Shown: positions 1 through 9,543 of the stretch, piece by piece
How the letters are laid out: each line of letters starts with the position of its first letter
Numbering within the stretch: position 1 is the stretch's first letter
NCBI GenBank assembly: GCA_963783085.1
Contig: CAWAMJ010000011.1
Span: forward strand, 157,034-221,033
Direction of reading: 5' to 3'
DNA: 64,000 bases
Source of the DNA: CAVYUC01 sp963783085
GTDB lineage: Bacteria; Bacteroidota; Bacteroidia; Bacteroidales; Prolixibacteraceae
The notes under the pieces: model-generated
Database searches by the model: none
What the model was told of the DNA's origin: nothing
The model's input: the letters and a program-made list of their open reading frames with translations, nothing else
Made by a program: the position numbers and the translations under genes

Positions 1-779
1 ACGGAGTGCATGTTTTGTGTGAAAAACCACTCGAAATAAAAACCGACCGGATCGATCGTATGATAGACGCGCACCGGAAAGCAGGAACATTCCTGGGGGG
101 AATTTTTAATTTGAGGTACAATGAGACCACCCGGATAATAAAAAAAGCAGTTGAAAAAAATCGTTTGGGTTCAATAACCTGCGCCTCGGTACATGTTCCA
201 TGGTGGAGAACTAATGATTATTATAAAGGGTGGCACGGCACCTGGGATCTCGATGGAGGTGGAGCATTAATGAACCAGTCCATCCACATGGTCGATTTGC
301 TTCTTTACATAATGGGGCCAGTTGAGTGCTTGGGAGCATTCAGTTCGAAGGTTGGGCATCCGCAGATTGAAACGGAAGACACAACAGTGAGCATCATTCA
401 ATTTAAGAACAAAGCCCTCGGTTTGATTTACGGAACAACCGCTTCTTTCCCGGGACAATTCCGGCGCCTGGAAATTACCGGCACCAACGGAACTATCGTT
501 TTGGTTGAAAACAGCTTGCAGGTGTGGCAATTTGCAGATGAAACCGACGAGGATAAGGAAATAATTAATAAATACGGCAAAATTGAAGGTGGTGGCGGGG
601 TTGCCGATCCTGCGGCTATCTCTTTTGAAAATCATGCCAGGAATATTTCAGCATTTATAAAAGCGATTGAGGAAAACCGACCATTCGAAATCGACGGAAC
701 GGAGGCACGAAAAGCAGTGGAATTGATTCTGAATATCTATAAGGCAGCGGAAAACCGGGTTATAATGAAAAACAAATGA
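1..779 (+). CDS. Gfo/Idh/MocA-family oxidoreductase, 5' truncated by window edge
   Basis: NAD(P)-dependent oxidoreductase of the Gfo/Idh/MocA family, which oxidises or epimerises sugars and inositols. The visible part opens at the conserved GVHVLCEKPLE segment (family consensus GKHVxCEKP), whose Lys is the catalytic/cofactor-contact residue. The Rossmann domain therefore lies upstream of the window; the GTG at position 6 is an internal Val codon and not a start. The remaining roughly 257 residues form the alpha/beta substrate domain, with GGGALMNQSIHMVDLLLYIMG carrying the usual DxGxHxxD-like catalytic His region. No signal peptide can be judged. A second family member lies at 3464, and DUF5916 and PmoA-family genes follow on the same strand, which suggests carbohydrate catabolism. 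The substrate cannot be predicted. Confidence 0.9.
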   Translation, partial: GVHVLCEKPLEIKTDRIDRMIDAHRKAGTFLGGIFNLRYNETTRIIKKAVEKNRLGSITCASVHVPWWRTNDYYKGWHGTWDLDGGGALMNQSIHMVDLLLYIMGPVECLGAFSSKVGHPQIETEDTTVSIIQFKNKALGLIYGTTASFPGQFRRLEITGTNGTIVLVENSLQVWQFADETDEDKEIINKYGKIEGGGGVADPAAISFENHARNISAFIKAIEENRPFEIDGTEARKAVELILNIYKAAENRVIMKNK

Positions 780-862
780 GTATGTTTGGAGTGCATTTAT
801 CAATTACTTTATAAACTCAGCTCTTTTAGCGAGAAATTATTCAGAATCTCAACATTCTGCAC

Positions 863-3292
863 ATGAAACAGGCTCATGACTATTTTTTTAAAATACATTC
901 TGCCGGTATACTACCTGAGACTGTAAACACAAAAAGATTTACCGAAATATGTATTCTGTTTACCATTTGTTTGTTTTGCTTTAATCAAAAAGCCTGCGGT
1001 CAAAGAGAGGTTGACCTCAGCCGGTATTCACCTGCTTATTTTGACTCGATCAGGTCGTTGGTTTATGATACAACAACAGAGCATTTTACAGTTGATGCTT
1101 ATCGCTTGGCCCCGGTTGAAAAAATTAACATCGACGGTAAACTGGACGAAGAAGCGTGGTATAAAGCCGAACATTCGGGCAGTTTCACCGAAAAGGAGCC
1201 CTATCCGTTGGTTCCAATGAGTGAGGACACCGAATTTGCTGTTTTATATGATGATGAGAATTTGTATATAGGAGTCTGGTGCTGGGACTCGGAGCCGGAC
1301 AAAATTATTCAGCAACTTTCGCCAAGAGGAACCTCCGGCCCCGATAACCTGATGATATTTATTGACAGTTATCACGACCGCCGGACCGGTTATAAATTTG
1401 TGGTTTCGCCAACCGGCGTGCAAGGCGATGAGTTGCGGTACGATGACATTAAACGGGATGACAACTGGAATGGGATTTGGTATTCGGAAGGATCAGTGGA
1501 TGAAAAAGGTTGGTATGCCGAAGTAAAAATACCCTTCTTTAATTTACGGTATTCAGCTAAAGAACATCAAACCTGGGGGTTTAACATCATGAGAACCATC
1601 TCGAAGGATGCTTCCCGCGGACAGTGGAAACCTCACCTGCCGGAATGGGATAATACCACGCGCATGTCTCAAATGGGAAATATTAACAACATTCATAATA
1701 TTAAATCAGGAAGAACTTTGGAATTCAGGCCTTATGTTGTAGCCAGTAAATCGAAAACAATTGACTACGGATTGTCAAAAGGGTTGAATTTTGGGGGAGA
1801 TATTCGTTACAGTCCAACTCCGAATCTTACTGCAGATTTCACTTTTAATCCGGATTTCGCACAGGTAGATGCCGATGTTTTTGAGATAAACCTCACTCGT
1901 TTCCCAACACGTTTTAAAGAACTCAGGCCCTTCTTTACCGAAAGGATTAATATATTCAATACTCCTTTAGAACTGTTTTACAGCCGGCGAATCGGCGCAA
2001 AAGGAGATATTCTCGGCGGAGTTAAAATGACAGGAAAACTGCGCCATGGAATTGAGTTCGGCGTACTTGGCAATGTTACCGGTGAATCTTTTTTTTCCAG
2101 TTCACTTCAAAATACAGAACCGGCAATATTCAGCGTTATGCGGGTTAAGAAAGACATTTTAGGTTCAAGTAACATTGGCGTTCTTGCCGCCACAAAGGAA
2201 CATGCAGATGAATACAACAGAATTATTGGATTTGACGGCAGCTTCCTGCTGAATAAAAATGATATAATTGATTTTCAGGTGGCAACAGGGCGAACAGAAA
2301 TGGAATACAATCAAAATATGGCTTATATCCTGTCCTATACCCGCACCGGCGACCTTTTTGGTTTTAGCTGTAATTACAACAGAACAGAACCTGCATTCGA
2401 AATTAACCGCATTGGCTATATTCAAAAAGAACCTGACCGGGGTTGGAACCAATATTCCGGCCTTTTTCGAATGAGCCCGCGAATCAATAAACATCATATC
2501 CGCAGAATTATAACCAATATTAAGTATGGGTTTAACAGAGACCTGTTTACATCGAGATACATAAACCGCTGGCTGAAATTGTTCCCGGATTTTACTCCCG
2601 CGGAGAAATTTGGTAATGTGGTTCATACCGGTTCCGGTAACCGGGTAATCGATGGTGGAAAAAGAACGGCAAACAACTTTAAAGTGGGCGGAGATGTTAC
2701 AGTTATACTGTTAAACGAAGCCTCATTTTCATCGGGGTATGATCATTTTACTGCTACTGAACTGACCGGTAATTATTCGGGAAATTTCCTGACCATGAAT
2801 TATTCAACCCGCCCGATTCGTTTAGGCTCCAAACTTGCCGGAACCGCAACGGCATCAGGGGGTACATATTATAACTTTGATCAGAAATACGTTGGAATAC
2901 AAAAAAATCTTGCCCTAAATGGAGAAGGCCGCATAACATCTTATATTATTACAGAACTGGCGGGTGGATATACACGGACATACAACACAGCTCATGAGAT
3001 TGACGGGCAGTATTTTAAACTGTCATCAAACACAACCTGGATGTTTACAAAAGATTTTTTTATCCGGTTGCATGCGCAGGGAATTTTCGGAACTACAAAT
3101 TATTATGAAAAGCAAATAAATAACGATTACCTGCTTAGTTGTCTTCTCAGTTGGGAATACCGGCCCGGGAGTTTCCTGTATCTGGCCTACAACGAAAGTC
3201 GTTTTGATCAGTCAAATCCTGATGTGTGGAAGAAACTGCAACTGGAAAACCGGACATTGATTCTTAAAATTTCATACTTCTTCAGCATCTGA
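863..3292 (+). CDS. DUF5916 protein with N-terminal CBM9-like domain (outer-membrane beta-barrel type)
   Basis: 809 residues. A secretion signal is plausible around residues 27-46 (hydrophobic stretch ending KACGQ). Residues about 70-260 show the carbohydrate-binding family 9-like fold typical of this family: KINIDGKLDEEAWYKAE, then FAVLYDDENLYIGVWCWD, then FNLRYSAKEHQTWGFNIMR. The rest is the DUF5916 region, rich in alternating aromatic/polar strands and ending in a terminal aromatic motif (LILKISYFFSI), as expected for an outer-membrane barrel. Length matches the family. It is probably a cell-surface component acting on or binding glycans, but no enzymatic role is established for the family. 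The start is uncertain; a shorter start closer to the signal peptide is possible. Confidence 0.85.
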   Translation: MKQAHDYFFKIHSAGILPETVNTKRFTEICILFTICLFCFNQKACGQREVDLSRYSPAYFDSIRSLVYDTTTEHFTVDAYRLAPVEKINIDGKLDEEAWYKAEHSGSFTEKEPYPLVPMSEDTEFAVLYDDENLYIGVWCWDSEPDKIIQQLSPRGTSGPDNLMIFIDSYHDRRTGYKFVVSPTGVQGDELRYDDIKRDDNWNGIWYSEGSVDEKGWYAEVKIPFFNLRYSAKEHQTWGFNIMRTISKDASRGQWKPHLPEWDNTTRMSQMGNINNIHNIKSGRTLEFRPYVVASKSKTIDYGLSKGLNFGGDIRYSPTPNLTADFTFNPDFAQVDADVFEINLTRFPTRFKELRPFFTERINIFNTPLELFYSRRIGAKGDILGGVKMTGKLRHGIEFGVLGNVTGESFFSSSLQNTEPAIFSVMRVKKDILGSSNIGVLAATKEHADEYNRIIGFDGSFLLNKNDIIDFQVATGRTEMEYNQNMAYILSYTRTGDLFGFSCNYNRTEPAFEINRIGYIQKEPDRGWNQYSGLFRMSPRINKHHIRRIITNIKYGFNRDLFTSRYINRWLKLFPDFTPAEKFGNVVHTGSGNRVIDGGKRTANNFKVGGDVTVILLNEASFSSGYDHFTATELTGNYSGNFLTMNYSTRPIRLGSKLAGTATASGGTYYNFDQKYVGIQKNLALNGEGRITSYIITELAGGYTRTYNTAHEIDGQYFKLSSNTTWMFTKDFFIRLHAQGIFGTTNYYEKQINNDYLLSCLLSWEYRPGSFLYLAYNESRFDQSNPDVWKKLQLENRTLILKISYFFSI

Positions 3293-3398
3293 TTAATAAA
3301 CCATGAACATTCGGATTTGCCTTCAATACAGCCTCCTAGCCCTTTTCTCTGATTTTCGGCAAAAGCAACTTTACATGCAATTTTTCGCCGGGAGACGG

Positions 3399-3428
3399 TG
3401 TTTTTCCCTGAATTTTCATGTAAGTTTG
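3399..3428 (+). promoter_or_regulatory. Bacteroidota-type promoter for the second Gfo/Idh/MocA gene
   Basis: TAAGTTTG at 3421-3428 matches the TAnnTTTG -7 element of Bacteroidota sigma factor promoters. A T-rich stretch (GTTTTTCCC, about 3398-3406) lies at the spacing expected for the -33 TTTG-like element. The start codon at 3464 is 35 bases further on. Confidence 0.5.
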
Positions 3429-3463
3429 GCTAATAAGTTTTCAAAAAATTAAAACGTTACGAT

Positions 3464-4633
3464 ATGAAATCCAACAGACGAAATTTTTTCCGCCAGTCAC
3501 TGGCATCCGTTTCAGGACTTGCGGCTGCATCTATGTTTCCCGGTGACCTGTTTGGCCGCGGTCTGCACTCCACTTCCCGGCCGGAGGAAATTATCCTGAA
3601 ACCCGGAAAACGGATGCAACCCAAAGATTCGATTCGTTTTTCGGTAATTGGCCTGAACCACGGGCATATTTACGGCATGGTAAACGCGCTGATAACCGGC
3701 GGTGGAAAACTGGTGGCGGTTTATTCCAGGGAACCTGAACTGCTGCCGGGATTTACCAAACGTTATCCCGATGTAAAAGTCGCAAAAAGTGAAGAAGAAA
3801 TCCTCGGCGACAATTCCATCCAGCTGGTAGCCACCGCAGGAATTCCGGTCGACCGGGCGCCGCTCGGAATCCGTGTGATGAAATCGGGAAAGGATTACAT
3901 GTCCGACAAACCCGGCATTGTTACATTCGATCAGTTTAAAGAAGTGAAAAAAGTGCAGAAGCAAACCGGCCGGATTTATTCAATCATGTACAGCGAACGG
4001 TTGGGAAATCCCGCGTCATTTCAAGCCGGGGAATTGGTTGAATCGGGCGCCATCGGAAAAGTTGTTCAAACCATCGGGCTTGGTCCGCATCGCATGCGCC
4101 CGGAAAGCCGTCCCGACTGGTTTTTTGACCCCGACAAAGCCGGTGGCATTCTGTGCGACATCGGCTCGCACCAATGCGACCAATTCCTTTTTTATACCAA
4201 CTCCAAACAAGCCCAGGTAAATTATTCACAAGTCGGTAATTTTAACCTGCCGGATTATCCGCGATATATGGACTTTGGCGATATGAGCGTTCGCAGCCCC
4301 CACGCCACCGGTTATATCCGTATCGACTGGTTTACACCCAACGGCCTGGATACCTGGGGCGATGGCCGCACATTCATTTTAGGTACCGACGGTTACATCG
4401 AAATGAGAAAGTACACCGATATTGCCGGCCGCGAAGGTACCGATCATCTGTTTTTGGTCAATCAGAAGGAAACCAAATACTACGATTGTTCCAAAGTTCA
4501 TACCCCTTACGGCGAAAGGCTGGTAAGCGATGTAGCCAACCGCACCGAAACCGCCATGACGCAGGATCACTGTTTCCTTGCCACCGAACTGGCATTGACA
4601 GCCCAAAAAAATGCCCATAAACTAAACGTTTGA
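3464..4633 (+). CDS. Gfo/Idh/MocA-family oxidoreductase with Tat signal
   Basis: 389 residues. The N-terminus MKSNRRNFFRQSLASVSGLAAASMF has twin arginines followed by a hydrophobic run, so export through the Tat system with bound NAD(P) is likely. The Rossmann domain follows (IRFSVIGLNHGHIYGMVNALI replaces the canonical GxGxxG with GLNHGH, an atypical dinucleotide loop). The Lys of the family EKP motif is seen as SDKPGIVT around residue 147, and GGILCDIGSHQCDQFLFYT near residue 227 is the catalytic-His helix. It is followed after 44 bases by a small unknown gene. Function is probably periplasmic sugar or polyol oxidation/isomerisation; the substrate is unknown. Confidence 0.88.
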   Translation: MKSNRRNFFRQSLASVSGLAAASMFPGDLFGRGLHSTSRPEEIILKPGKRMQPKDSIRFSVIGLNHGHIYGMVNALITGGGKLVAVYSREPELLPGFTKRYPDVKVAKSEEEILGDNSIQLVATAGIPVDRAPLGIRVMKSGKDYMSDKPGIVTFDQFKEVKKVQKQTGRIYSIMYSERLGNPASFQAGELVESGAIGKVVQTIGLGPHRMRPESRPDWFFDPDKAGGILCDIGSHQCDQFLFYTNSKQAQVNYSQVGNFNLPDYPRYMDFGDMSVRSPHATGYIRIDWFTPNGLDTWGDGRTFILGTDGYIEMRKYTDIAGREGTDHLFLVNQKETKYYDCSKVHTPYGERLVSDVANRTETAMTQDHCFLATELALTAQKNAHKLNV

Positions 4634-4677
4634 ATTTCCTGATTTAATTACAATAAAAATGAAAAGGAGGAATAAAA

Positions 4678-5142
4678 ATGTCTTACACCGTTGATTTTAA
4701 AAACGTATCTGTGGCGGGACTCGAATCTTCACCGGTAGCGGAAGCGCTTGCCGGCCTGCGCGCCAACGAAGCCCGTTACTTCATGAACAAATACAACCAC
4801 GAATTTAAAGTTGTACCGGCCGCAGAAAGTCGGGAGACACTTGATTATGTGAACCGGGTTTTGAAAGAAGAACGTGATATTGAGTTCGCGGCCAAACCTT
4901 TGGAAACGTCGCTATTTCAGGTGGAAAACATCCGGTGGGCCTTCGTCTTTTATGAAAGCGGACTGGAAGTTAATGTACTGTATACATTTGACAATCCGAA
5001 AAAACGGGCGGTTGGTTTTAAACTTTCTGAGGGAATGGAAGTGCCAAAGGAATTGGAAGGCAGGTTTAAATTTGCCCGGCAAAAGTCTAAACTGGCCGGA
5101 ACAATCCGCGGGTCGTTTTTTGTCATTAAAGGAGAGTATTAA
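4678..5142 (+). CDS. conserved-looking hypothetical protein, 154 aa
   Basis: I do not recognise this protein. It is 154 residues, soluble, without signal peptide or membrane segment, and has a balanced charged composition. Its start is well supported by a strong Shine-Dalgarno sequence: AAAAGGAGG lies seven bases before the ATG, which is unusual in Bacteroidota, where such sites are weak or absent. It sits 44 bases after the Tat-exported oxidoreductase and may be co-transcribed with it. No catalytic motif is visible. Confidence 0.7.
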   Translation: MSYTVDFKNVSVAGLESSPVAEALAGLRANEARYFMNKYNHEFKVVPAAESRETLDYVNRVLKEERDIEFAAKPLETSLFQVENIRWAFVFYESGLEVNVLYTFDNPKKRAVGFKLSEGMEVPKELEGRFKFARQKSKLAGTIRGSFFVIKGEY

Positions 5143-5252
5143 AGATTATGCAACGCAAATTTAATCACACAATCATCCTGATCTCCAAATTTATCTCCGG
5201 CTCAACGCTCGCAGCTCGCAACTCTTGGCTTTGCTTTCTGCTTCTTGCTCTT

Positions 5253-5302
5253 GCCTCCGCCCTCCGCCCTCTGCCCTCTGCCCTCCGCCCTGCCCTCCGC
5301 CC
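5253..5302. repeat. CCCTCYGCC-type short tandem repeats in an intergenic region
   Basis: About seven imperfect 7-base units (CCTCCGC / CCTCTGC) run in the 249-base gap between the hypothetical gene and the PmoA-family gene. The stretch is strongly strand-biased (C/T only, with regular G). A 63-codon reading frame across it is low-complexity and I do not consider it a gene. The rest of the gap shows nothing else. Confidence 0.7.
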
Positions 5303-5391
5303 ACAATTATCCCGGATGAGACCGTTATTTTTCAATTAAAAATTAACTTTACGCCTCAAATTCAAATGAAGGTTTAGTAAAATCAAAACTT

Positions 5392-6666
5392 ATGTGTTTA
5401 AAAAGCAGGTTCAATAGTCCAATTTCAGGAAATCAGTATTTTAAATTATTTGCGTTGGTTCTTTTGTTTGGCTTCAGTCAGTGCACCAACAAAAGCACGG
5501 TCAGCATAACCATGCAGGAAGAACCAATCAATTTCTCCGCCGAAGCGGTGCCGGTACATACAGAAGTACAACTGCCCGAACGTTTTCAGGGGGTTCCGGA
5601 TGATGAATTAACCGTAACGTTGCAAACAAAAGACGGTGCGGTAAGCAACGTTCCCGGCCAGCTCGCAGAAACGGAAACCGGAAAACAGGAACTGTGGTGG
5701 ATTTTACCGAAAACCTCTACCAATGGTCCGGTGGAATGGGATGCACAGATCAAACAAGACAGCAGCCGCCGGCAATCCGGTTTTACATGGGAAGACACGC
5801 CCGGTAAACATTTGGATCTGTTTCTCGACGGACGGCGCGTATTTCGCTACAGCTATGAACTGGACGAACATTTAACCAAAGGAAATACATTAACCGAACG
5901 TAACCGGCCGTTTTATCATTTTTTCGATTTGCAGGGAACCAACAAAATTACCAACGGTCCAGAGGAGGGGGTTTGGTCGCACCACCGCGGGATAATGATT
6001 GGATGGCGAAATGTGGGATTTCAGGGGCAGGATTTATCGTTTTGGGGCATGGAAGATTTAACCGTTCAGAAGCACGTAAAATTCATCAAAAATGTTGCCG
6101 GCCCGGTATTCGCCACAACCGAAGCATTAATCAACTGGAACGACAGCGCCGGGACTACTGTTATCGAAGAAGTCCGGCAGGCAAAAATTTACCGGCAGCC
6201 GGCGCCTGGTTTGCTCATCCTCGATTTTACATCCACGTTAAAAGCAGTAAACGGTGCGGTGAGCCTCGATGGAAATGCCGAACATGGCGGGGTGCAGTTC
6301 AGGGCGCACAACGATGTTGCCGAAGGAGCACCCGGCTCAGAAAAACCGACCTATTTTTTCCACCAGGAAAACATCGACCCGCATACGGATTACAACCTTC
6401 CGTGGGTGGCTATGAGTTATGGGTTAAACAACAAAACATACAGCATTCTTCAGATGGACAATCCTGAAAATCCGGATTCAACCATTTGGTCCGCATATCG
6501 CGACTATGGACGTTTTGGCGCATTCTTTACTAAAAAACTGGCCGCAAATGAATCCTTCACTGTTCAGTACCGGTTCTGGATGGGCGAAGAAACCATGCCG
6601 GACAGGGGTGTGCTTTCCGCCAAATATCAGGCCTACATTCATCCGGTAAAAATACAACCTGAATAA
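5392..6666 (+). CDS. PmoA-family (DUF6807-type) lipoprotein
   Basis: 424 residues. It has a lipoprotein signal (residues about 18-34, LFALVLLFGFSQC, lipobox FSQ|C), so it should be anchored facing the periplasm. The body matches the family annotated as methane oxygenase PmoA/DUF6807, seen from the hallmark RNRPFYHFFDLQG ... EEGVWSHHRGIMIGW segment (residues about 165-205) and the C-terminal QYRFWMGEE. Despite the name the family is not linked to methane oxidation in Bacteroidota; members occur next to Gfo/Idh/MocA genes in glycan-utilisation loci, as here. The precise activity is unknown. It is followed by an intrinsic terminator. Confidence 0.83.
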   Translation: MCLKSRFNSPISGNQYFKLFALVLLFGFSQCTNKSTVSITMQEEPINFSAEAVPVHTEVQLPERFQGVPDDELTVTLQTKDGAVSNVPGQLAETETGKQELWWILPKTSTNGPVEWDAQIKQDSSRRQSGFTWEDTPGKHLDLFLDGRRVFRYSYELDEHLTKGNTLTERNRPFYHFFDLQGTNKITNGPEEGVWSHHRGIMIGWRNVGFQGQDLSFWGMEDLTVQKHVKFIKNVAGPVFATTEALINWNDSAGTTVIEEVRQAKIYRQPAPGLLILDFTSTLKAVNGAVSLDGNAEHGGVQFRAHNDVAEGAPGSEKPTYFFHQENIDPHTDYNLPWVAMSYGLNNKTYSILQMDNPENPDSTIWSAYRDYGRFGAFFTKKLAANESFTVQYRFWMGEETMPDRGVLSAKYQAYIHPVKIQPE

Positions 6667-6679
6667 ATCCAGGCAAAGA

Positions 6680-6715
6680 TGCGATGCCCCGGATCATCCG
6701 GGGCGTCTCTTTTTA
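6680..6715 (+). terminator. intrinsic terminator of the PmoA-family gene
   Basis: GCCCCGGAT (6686-6694) pairs perfectly with ATCCGGGGC (6696-6704), with TTTTT at 6710-6714 shortly after, 14-50 bases beyond the stop codon. Confidence 0.8.
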
Positions 6716-6739
6716 TTACATTTTCTGCCATACATCATG

Positions 6740-7383
6740 GAACCGCCGCGTGTTCAGCGCACTCTTCGTCCCTCTCCGCTTTGGAGAGGGAAAGTCACGG
6801 CCTGCCGGGACAGGGAGAGGCCTTTTATCGTCCTGTTAAGGACGAAATACGGGTAGAAATATAAATCTCGAAAAACCATTTCGTCCCGTACGGGACGAGA
6901 GAATCTTTAATAAATGATCATGCTACCCATATCCGGCACCTAACGGCGCCGGCCAATGGGGAACAAAATCCGACAGCTTCCGCAGGACCTGACCCATTCG
7001 AACCGCCGCCTGTTCAGCGCATTCTTCCTCCCTCTCCGCCTTGGAGAGGGAAAGTCACGGCCCGCCGGGACAGGGAGAGGCCATATCGCCAGTAGCGCAA
7101 AAGAAGCAACCTAGCCACAACCCTTTATCGTCCTGTTAAGGACGAAATACGGGTAGAAATATAAATCTCGAAAAACCATTTCGTCCCGTACGGGACGAGA
7201 GAATCTTTAATAAACGATCATGCTACCCATATCCGGCACCTAACGGCGCCGGCCAATGGGGAACAAAATCCGACAGCGTCCGCAGGACCTCACCCATTCG
7301 AACCGCCGCCTGTTCAGGGCACTCCTCATCCCTCTCCGCCATGGAGAGGGAAAGTCACGGCCCGCCGGGACAGAGGGAGAGGC
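6740..7383. repeat. palindrome-rich tandem repeat, two full units and one partial
   Basis: Three copies of a unit start at 6740, 7000 and 7300; the first two extend to the next copy (260 and 300 bases) and the third stops at about 7383. Each head contains the hairpin CCCTCTCC-5-GGAGAGGG (6770-6790 in copy 1). The body, present twice (6824-6999 and 7124-7299, exactly 300 bases apart with only a few differences), contains CGTCCtgttaaGGACG and the perfect 18-base palindrome TCGTCCCGTACGGGACGA (6881-6898 and 7181-7198). Copy 2 carries an extra 40 bases (about 7083-7122). Short open frames here are not genes. It is probably a REP-like or MITE-like intergenic family. Confidence 0.85.
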
Positions 7384-7388
7384 CATCG

Positions 7389-8087
7389 CTACAGATACGG
7401 CGATTTCGCAAACGCTTCATCAATTCCGTCGGTAATGCGCTGTTCCGTATTTTCATACGACATTTCCGCCAGGCCATTAAGCACGGCAAGCCATCTCACC
7501 GGATAAACAACCTCGTTGTTGTTATCGTCAACTTTATACGGATCTGCCGGATCAACCATTTCGATAATTACTGTTCCTACCGAATAACTGTAAGCATAAT
7601 CAGTTGGATAGCCCCACGGATAGTAATAGTTCCAGTAATATCCGGGAAAATAATAATCAAAACCGTAGTACCAGTCCCAGTAACTTCTGCCGTAATTGTA
7701 ATAATCGTTGTAATAATTTACATAGGTAACCGTAGCACGGGAAGCAAGAACAATAACTGCCTGATCCATTTTATCAGAATCAGCTGTGTCGGCCAGCGCC
7801 AGTTTCGTGTAGCCTGCCTGTTCCATTTGGATTTCAATTTGGGAAAGAATTGCAGAGTCGAGAGCTAATTCCTCCTGGCTTTTCTCATACGATTCATCAT
7901 CGGTAATCATCGTCACCGTATCCGGAAGCATGTAATACTGCTTTGCATTGAAATCAAAATCCGGATCATATTTTGTCACAACCGTATCGTAATCCTCAAT
8001 GGAATCTGTTTCATCTTTCAAACAGGCCGTAAAACCAAAAGTTATCAGTAATCCAATAATCAGTAATCGCAAATTTTTCCTTTTCAT
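7389..8087 (-). CDS. DUF4136-type lipoprotein with Tyr/Trp-rich segment
   Basis: 232 residues. The lipoprotein signal is MKRKNLRLLIIGLLITFGFTAC (lipobox FTA|C). The layout follows DUF4136: an early YDTVVTKYDPDFDFNAKQYYMLPD segment, a middle helix (SQIEIQMEQAGYTK), and a late VGTVIIEMVDP...WLAVLNGLA...RITDGIDEAFAKSPY. Between them lies a 45-residue stretch dominated by Tyr, Trp, Gly and Pro (residues about 120-165), a known feature of this family. Probably an outer-membrane-anchored lipoprotein of unknown function. Its 3' end nearly touches the palindromic repeats. Confidence 0.85.
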   Translation of the reverse strand: MKRKNLRLLIIGLLITFGFTACLKDETDSIEDYDTVVTKYDPDFDFNAKQYYMLPDTVTMITDDESYEKSQEELALDSAILSQIEIQMEQAGYTKLALADTADSDKMDQAVIVLASRATVTYVNYYNDYYNYGRSYWDWYYGFDYYFPGYYWNYYYPWGYPTDYAYSYSVGTVIIEMVDPADPYKVDDNNNEVVYPVRWLAVLNGLAEMSYENTEQRITDGIDEAFAKSPYL

Positions 8088-8193
8088 TTTTTTGTCTTTT
8101 TGGGTTAAAATTAAAATGTTAACAAGGGGTTGAATTCAAAAAAGTACCTTTTCCCCGATGCAGATAAAAGCCGAAAATTTTGTGCCATTATAA

Positions 8194-9289
8194 TTAGGCC
8201 TGAACAACCGGATAAGATACCGTTGACTTATACTGACCAATAAGAATTTGATATCCACTCCAGTAGCTTCCCGGTGTAGACAAAAATCTCACGATGTAGA
8301 CGTTATTCCACAGAATTTGAAGATGTTCGGGAAAAAGATTTCGGGTGAACTTCCCGCCATAAAATGCGAAACGACGTGCGGAGCAGAATGTAATTACCAA
8401 CAAACCTAAGGCAGTGAGCCTGTCGCAAAAAGCTAAAAGCCAGAAGTAAGACATCGGAATCTCATCACCCTCGGCTACGGTGCGATTCCACATTTCGTGG
8501 TTTAATGACCAAAAAATCCGGAAATCTTCAATGACGAGCCGAAAATGATACTCATCAAGATAACCTTGTAACCGTCCCCTCGAACAATGGTGGTGTATTC
8601 CTCGCAGCCAACCCTGAATGTTCATTATATGAATATGCAGTTGTTGCATACCCTTTCCCTTGTCCGAAGGTATCTGCTCCAAATTTGGATAATCCTTTTT
8701 TAATGGCAAATACCCTTTCCAAATGTCAGTGGTAACGTATGCGTCTTTGCTGATATAAGTCTCAAAAAACGGCCTGAATTCTTTGCTCGAAGCACGGTCT
8801 ATTACTTGTGCATAAGCACGCCCAACACCTTCTTTTTTTTCCAAGATTTCAAGTGCAACAATCACTAACTTTTTTTTGCTGTCTCCACTGCGTCCTACTT
8901 TCCCTTCTTCGTATTGGCCGATAAGAAACTCATCAACCTGGACTTTGCCTCCCAATTTGTTTTTACGGCTGCTTGCCATTGCTTGTTGTATTTTCCACTT
9001 AAATTCCCAAACTGTTTTCTGCCGCAATCCAAACTCTTCAGACAATTCCAAAGATGACATCCCTTTCTTCTTAGTGCTGATTTTGAAGCACACGTGAAAC
9101 GCTATTAGTAATGGAAATTTGATTTTGTCAAACATCGTTCCTGCCGTTGGACTTTCATCATAATTGCATTTTGCGCAACGGCGTGAATATGGCTTTTTAC
9201 CTTTCCCATACTTCGCATGACCGCATTTCTTGCACTTGTACGGACTTTCTGTTGACCATTTTATTGCAGACAGATAGCTATGGCAATCC
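8194..9289 (-). pseudogene. IS1595-family (ISXO2-like) transposase, N-terminus cut off by IS91-like element
   Basis: An intact frame from an internal ATG at 9135 gives 313 residues with the ISXO2-like DDE domain (KVQVDEFLIGQ for the first Asp, YVTTDIWKGY for the second, YLDEYHFRL with the terminal Asn/Glu region). The coding frame continues upstream without a stop through the family zinc ribbon (YKCKKCGHAKYGKGKKPYS, RRCAKCNYDESPTAGTMF) and DCHSYLSAIKW. It then ends at 9289/9290, where IS91-like sequence begins. About the first 15-20 residues are missing, so the element is probably inactive. No terminal repeats or target duplications could be paired with confidence. Confidence 0.85.
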
Positions 9290-9543
9290 TGTTTTAATTC
9301 GTGTTGGGCTTAGCCGCTGATTATTAATTGTTCCGGCTATGGGGATTGAATGTTTTTCTTGTTTTCTTTCCGGTATTTTTCATCTGTTGTTTTTACCGGT
9401 TTGCCTGTTTGGCATGAACCCGGGTTATTGAGGTAAAATTTTTGTTCGTTTGCCTGCATATTTTTCCCGTTCAGCCAAAACAGGGAATTTTTAGCTGTTA
9501 ACCTGGATTTAAAAAAATCAAAGAACGTTTTGTTGCCCTGTGA

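Noticed and set aside
5148..5339. 63-codon plus-strand frame over the CCTCYGC repeats
   Set aside because: Low-complexity Leu/Pro/Arg product made by the tandem repeat.
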